A stretch of DNA of 64,000 bases, taken from NCBI GenBank assembly GCA_017745235.1, contig JAGHZU010000004.1:186001-250000 (forward strand). Direction: 5' to 3'. This document shows, piece by piece, positions 60,345-64,000 of this stretch (positions are counted from its first letter, which is position 1; every line of letters begins with the position of its first letter). This stretch comes from Caulobacter sp. (GTDB lineage: Bacteria > Pseudomonadota > Alphaproteobacteria > Caulobacterales > Caulobacteraceae). Position numbers and translations under genes: made by a program. Under the pieces are notes generated by a model, which saw nothing but the letters and a program-made list of their open reading frames with translations, did not search any database and was not told the origin of the DNA.

Positions 60345-61475
60345 CTAAGGTCGGGCCTCGGCCGTCCGCCCCGCGACACGGCGCAGCGTCTCCGAGGGGG
60401 GCTCGCCGAACATCGTCCGGTACGAGCCGGCGAACCGGCCCAGCTCCCAGAAGCCATGATCCAGCGCCACCTGGGTCACCGTGGTGGGCCGCTCGGCCGC
60501 GCCCAGCAGGGCCTCGCGCGCCGCCGACATCGCCTTCAGCCGCAGATAGGCCTTGGGACTGACGTCCAGCACGTCGTGGAAAGCGCGGTAGAGGGTGCGG
60601 CGCGAGACGTTCAGCGCCTGGCACAGCTCGTCGATCTGCACCACCTGACGCCCGCCTGCCCCCTCCAGATAGTCCTCGCTCTGGCGCACGATCCGGGCGG
60701 CGTTGAGGGCCAGCCGCCGCTGGGGACCGTCGTCGCGCACCCGGGCCATGGCCGCCAGCACGGCGTCCAGCATCTCCTGGCGCAGGAAAAGCGCGGCGCT
60801 GGCCGGCAGGCGCTCGCCCATCGCCCGCAGCATGCCAATTCCCCCCAGGATGGCTCGCTGGCACGCCGCCCGCACGGGGGCCGGCGGCGAACAGACCAGC
60901 GCCTCGGTCCAGAAGCGCGGCTCGGCCAGCCACTCGAACGCTTCGGCCCGCTGCGTGAACAGGCCCCAGCTGGCGGTGGCGACCGCATACGAGCTGACGC
61001 CGTCGAAGCGGCCTTCCAGCTCGCCGTTCGGCGGCAGGGTCAGAAGATCCCCAGCCTCGGTCTCGCGGCCCCAGTGGTTCACCGCGCCGGTCTGGTCCAG
61101 CATGCACAGGATGGTCAGGCCCTTGGCCGCCATGACGCCGCGCACCCGCAGGTCGCCCGCGAACCGCCCCGCCTCGAAGTCGACGTCGCCCAGGTGGGCG
61201 TTCAAGCTCTCGCTGGGACAGGGCCCTGGCTTGAGCTGAGTGATCGACAGCGATCGCCCTTCCCGGCGAGCGAACACCTCATGCACGCCGCTCGCCTCGC
61301 GAAAGCTCACCCGCAGGGGCGAAGGCGCACGCGCCGGCGCGCCGAACGACCGCGCCTCGCCCAGTTCATCGAAACCGGAATCCCCTGGACGAACACCGCC
61401 GTCAAAGGTGCGAAGTCCCCCTCGCCCCCCTTCCCGCCGCTCCGGGATTCCCCCCGTCAAGCAGTCCATGCTCAT
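60345..61475 (-). CDS. AraC-family transcriptional regulator
   Basis: This is a 376-residue regulator with a C-terminal AraC/XylS DNA-binding domain: IDELCQALNVSRRTLYRAFHDVL (first HTH) and VTQVALDHGFWELGRFAGSYRTMFGEPPSETLRR (second HTH). The N-terminal effector domain is of the type found in AraC-binding-domain-like proteins and lacks recognisable ligand motifs. The start is uncertain because the first 40 residues are low-complexity. Divergent to the AT-rich spacer; targets unknown. Confidence 0.88.
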   Translation of the reverse strand: MSMDCLTGGIPERREGGRGGLRTFDGGVRPGDSGFDELGEARSFGAPARAPSPLRVSFREASGVHEVFARREGRSLSITQLKPGPCPSESLNAHLGDVDFEAGRFAGDLRVRGVMAAKGLTILCMLDQTGAVNHWGRETEAGDLLTLPPNGELEGRFDGVSSYAVATASWGLFTQRAEAFEWLAEPRFWTEALVCSPPAPVRAACQRAILGGIGMLRAMGERLPASAALFLRQEMLDAVLAAMARVRDDGPQRRLALNAARIVRQSEDYLEGAGGRQVVQIDELCQALNVSRRTLYRAFHDVLDVSPKAYLRLKAMSAAREALLGAAERPTTVTQVALDHGFWELGRFAGSYRTMFGEPPSETLRRVAGRTAEARP

Positions 61476-61559
61476 AACGTCCTTGCTTGGCGCGGGAGCC
61501 TGAAAGCCCATGTCAATTCACCCCGCCCGGATGAATTCACGCCCTCCGCCGCGCCTGAT

Positions 61560-61800
61560 TCTCCAATCAGCGTGCCACAAGCGTCGGGCCGTGTGAGTCA
61601 GGTGAAACCACTAGAAAAACGCCAATCAACATTAAAAAACTTAGTTACCGAGCACAGCTTAGCTGCAACTTAAGATATAAATACAGTTAATCGTCAATTA
61701 TCCATATTACTTAAAATATCCACATTAATACCAGCGCCTTGGCACACACCGCATAGCCAAAGAACACCGTTCAAAGAGAACGTGAAATCGGAACGGGGCC
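61560..61800. other. AT-rich spacer
   Basis: A 200-base stretch, especially 61610-61740, is far richer in A+T than the rest of the window (for example TTAAGATATAAATACAGTTA near 61671). It has no gene. It holds the promoter of the following ORF and possibly that of the AraC gene. Such low-GC islands in this genome may mark DNA-bending or silencer binding sites, or foreign DNA. Confidence 0.6.
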
Positions 61801-61812
61801 GTGGAGGATTCT

Positions 61813-62319
61813 ATGGTTCGAGACAATTCGAAAAGTCTTGAGATCTTTGGAAAGCGCGTGAACCCCGAACCAAGATCGATAGCTCAAGACCAGGATCGCT
61901 GGGCGGAGACACTCAAGGCGATGCAGGACGCCTGTGACGGCGAGCGGCGGCAAAGGCGCCAGATCGCCGAGAGCGGCGAACGCCAGCTGACCCGCGCCCA
62001 GCGCGTGCTGCACGAGGCCCAGGAACGCCAGCGCGCCGCCGAGGCGGCCCTGCGCCGCGCCCGCCGCCTGGCCGCCGTGGGCTGGATGGCCGCCGAAGCC
62101 TGCCGTGACATGACCGCCCTGCACGCGGTGGCCATGCGGGCCCTGACGGCCTCGCGGGCGCGGCTGCACGGCGACCACCGCACGATCAGCGAGATCGACT
62201 GGGCCCTGGATGGCCTCACCCAGGCCGAGCAGATGCTCGACCGGGTGACGGCCTATCTGGACGAGCGGCGCGAAGCCGCCCGCAACGGCGGCGGCGACGC
62301 CCTGGCGAGCGGCGCCTGA
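61813..62319 (+). CDS. Coiled-coil protein resembling a HisKA domain without histidine
   Basis: This is a 168-residue protein with a good SD (GGAGG five bases before ATG). A long coiled coil (EAQERQRAAEAALRRARRLA) leads into AAVGWMAAEACRDMTALHAV. That segment parallels the histidine-kinase phosphotransfer helix (AVGQLAAGIAHDFNNLL), with Arg98 where the phospho-His would be. A second helix (EIDWALDGLTQAEQMLDRVT) completes the dimerisation hairpin. No ATPase domain follows. It may be a decoy or scaffold derived from a kinase (inference). Confidence 0.6.
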   Translation: MVRDNSKSLEIFGKRVNPEPRSIAQDQDRWAETLKAMQDACDGERRQRRQIAESGERQLTRAQRVLHEAQERQRAAEAALRRARRLAAVGWMAAEACRDMTALHAVAMRALTASRARLHGDHRTISEIDWALDGLTQAEQMLDRVTAYLDERREAARNGGGDALASGA

Positions 62320-62325
62320 AGCGTC

Positions 62326-63999
62326 TCAGGCCTCGATGTCGACGCCGCGGGTTTCCTTCAGGAACAGCATGCCGACCACGAAGGTCACTCCCGCCACCAC
62401 GATCGGGTACCACAGGCCGTAGTAGATATTACCCGTCGCCGCGACCATGGCGAAGGCCGTCGTAGGAAGGAAGCCGCCGAACCAGCCATTGCCGATATGG
62501 TAGGGCAGGCTCATGGACGTGTAGCGGATGTTGGTGGGGAACAGTTCGACCAGCATCGCCGCGATCGGGCCGTAGACCATGGTCACGTACAGCACCAGGA
62601 TCGTCAGCACGGCCACCACCAGCGGCTTGTTCATCACCGCTTCGTCGGCCTTGGCCGGATAGCCCGCCGCCTTCAGCGCCGCGCCGAGATCCTTCTCCCA
62701 GGAGACCTTGCGCGCCTTGAAGGCCGCCTTGTCCAGCGCCTCGCCGCGGAACGAGTCGAAGGTCGCCCCGCCGATGCGGACCTGGGCCACCGCGCCGGCC
62801 GGCGCGGCCTGGTTGGCGTAGGTCACTCCCGCCTTGGCCAGGTACGACTTGGCCAGGTCGCAAGAGGTGTCGAACACCGTCTTGCCCACCGGATCAAACT
62901 GGAACGAGCAGTCGGCGGGATCGGCCACCACCGTCACCGGCGCGCTGGCCACGGCCGCGGCCAGGCGCGGATTGGCCGCCTCGGTCAGGGTCTTGAACAA
63001 CGGGAAATAGGTCAGGGCCGCCAACAGGCAGCCCAGCATGATGATCGGCTTGCGCCCGATCCTGTCCGACAGCCAGCCGAAGATCACGAAGAACGGCGTG
63101 CCGATCAGCAGGGCGATCGCCACCAGGGCGTTGGTCACCCCGCCGTCCACCTTCAGCATCTTCTCCAGGAAGAACAGGGCGTAGAACTGGCCGGTGTACC
63201 AGACCACCGCCTGGCCGGCCGTCAGCCCCACCAGGGCCAGCAGCACGATCTTCAGGTTGCCCCACTTGGCGAAGCTGTCGGCCAGCGGCCTCTTGCTGCC
63301 CTTGCCTTCGGCCACCATCCGCTGGAACGAAGGGCTTTCGGCCAGTTGCAGCCGGATCCACAGCGACACGCCCAGCAGCAGCACCGAGATCAGGAACGGT
63401 ATGCGCCAGCCGAACGCCTGGAAGCCGTCCTCGCCCACCGCGTTGCGGGTCAGCAGGATCACCACCAGGCTCAGGAACAGGCCGAACGTCGCCGTCACCT
63501 GGATGAAGCTGGTGTAAAGACCTCGACGCCCGGGCGGCGCGTGTTCGGCCACGTAGGTCGCCGCCCCGCCATATTCCCCGCCCAGGGCCAGCCCCTGGAC
63601 CAGGCGCATGACGACCAGGGCGATCGGCGCGGCGATCCCGATGGTGGCGTAGCCCGGCAGCAGGCCCACGACGAAGGTCGACAGGCCCATCAGCAGCATG
63701 GTGACCAGGAAGGTGTTCTTGCGCCCCCACAGGTCGCCCAGCCGGCCGAACACCAGCGCCCCGAACGGCCGGACCGCAAAGCCGGCGGCGAAGGCGAGCA
63801 GGGCGAAGATGTAGCCCGTTGTCTCGTTCACCCCCGAGAAGAAGTGCTTGGTGATGTAGGTGGCCAGCGAGCCGTAGAGGTAGAAGTCGTACCACTCGAA
63901 GACGGTGCCGACCGAGGCGGCCCCGATCACCAGGGCGTCCTTGCGTCCGACCGTGCGCCCGTCCTTGGCGCGACCGGCCGGCTTGGCGGCGTCGTTCAT
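62326..63999 (-). CDS. MHS-family MFS transporter with large insertion
   Basis: This is a 557-residue metabolite:H+ symporter. VGTVFEWYDFYLYGSLATYI at the first helix, GRLGDLWGRKNTF in loop 2-3, LVQGLALGGEYGGAATYVAE and SDRIGRKPIIML in loop 8-9 are the family marks. It is about 100 residues longer than usual because of an extracytoplasmic insertion (residues about 345-460) with two cysteines (PADCSFQF, DTSCDLAK). Complete within the window; the start codon is at 63999. Substrate unknown; organic acids likely. Confidence 0.88.
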   Translation of the reverse strand: MNDAAKPAGRAKDGRTVGRKDALVIGAASVGTVFEWYDFYLYGSLATYITKHFFSGVNETTGYIFALLAFAAGFAVRPFGALVFGRLGDLWGRKNTFLVTMLLMGLSTFVVGLLPGYATIGIAAPIALVVMRLVQGLALGGEYGGAATYVAEHAPPGRRGLYTSFIQVTATFGLFLSLVVILLTRNAVGEDGFQAFGWRIPFLISVLLLGVSLWIRLQLAESPSFQRMVAEGKGSKRPLADSFAKWGNLKIVLLALVGLTAGQAVVWYTGQFYALFFLEKMLKVDGGVTNALVAIALLIGTPFFVIFGWLSDRIGRKPIIMLGCLLAALTYFPLFKTLTEAANPRLAAAVASAPVTVVADPADCSFQFDPVGKTVFDTSCDLAKSYLAKAGVTYANQAAPAGAVAQVRIGGATFDSFRGEALDKAAFKARKVSWEKDLGAALKAAGYPAKADEAVMNKPLVVAVLTILVLYVTMVYGPIAAMLVELFPTNIRYTSMSLPYHIGNGWFGGFLPTTAFAMVAATGNIYYGLWYPIVVAGVTFVVGMLFLKETRGVDIEA

Positions 64000-64000
64000 T

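Overview
The window looks like chromosome from an alphaproteobacterium close to Caulobacter (inference). It has very high GC with strong third-position GC and the order rplT-pheS-pheT. It also carries DUF1134/EipA, DUF2147, DUF599, DUF3309 and RebB proteins, a TonB-dependent receptor, and GC-rich palindromic intergenic repeats. All protein names rest on reading the translations; no database search was run.

Layout. 1-5.4 kb: translation genes rplT, pheS and pheT, then a PhyH-like dioxygenase. 5.5-14 kb: small ACT-like proteins, an exported MsrA, an HTTM membrane pair, two tandem DUF4139 proteins, UPF0114, two exported unknown proteins and EipA. 14.1-17.9 kb: lepA, then a compact five-gene reb (R-body) operon. 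17.9-26 kb: GST, RidA, a DUF3883 protein, several small envelope proteins (entericidin, DUF983, DUF2147, DUF3309), an MHS-type transporter, DUF599, MmcQ/YjbR and a second MsrA. 26.1-27.7 kb: tRNA-Ser(GGA) followed by two lower-GC islets, each bounded by degenerate copies of the tRNA 3' end. 27.8-33.7 kb: SoxR with a divergent efflux-type MFS, DUF2804, a crystallin-fold protein, an ArsR/SRPBCC pair, and EF-hand and DUF4198 proteins. 33.8-38.1 kb: a heme-type TonB receptor behind a Fur-like palindrome, purU and an exported amidohydrolase. 38.2-42 kb: a translationally coupled operon of a ferritin-like protein with a cysteine-rich segment, a DUF692 (MNIO) enzyme and a DUF2063 partner. 42.1-51.9 kb: a 2452-residue repeat/RTX protein, three tandem phage-collar-like proteins and DUF6916. 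51.9-60.2 kb: sugar-nucleotide genes resembling the UDP-diacetamido-mannuronate pathway, plus two paralogous glycosyltransferase-like proteins. 60.3-64 kb: an AraC regulator, an AT-rich spacer, a histidine-kinase-dimerisation-like protein lacking the phospho-histidine, and an MHS transporter.

The strongest candidate for an undescribed system is the ferritin-like/DUF692/DUF2063 operon. DUF692 enzymes modify cysteines in partner proteins, and the only obvious cysteine-rich partner here is a 660-residue ferritin-like protein, not a short peptide. Next in interest are the reb operon, the tandem tRNA-Ser islets, the collar-protein trio beside the giant secreted protein, and the pair of related glycosyltransferase-like genes.
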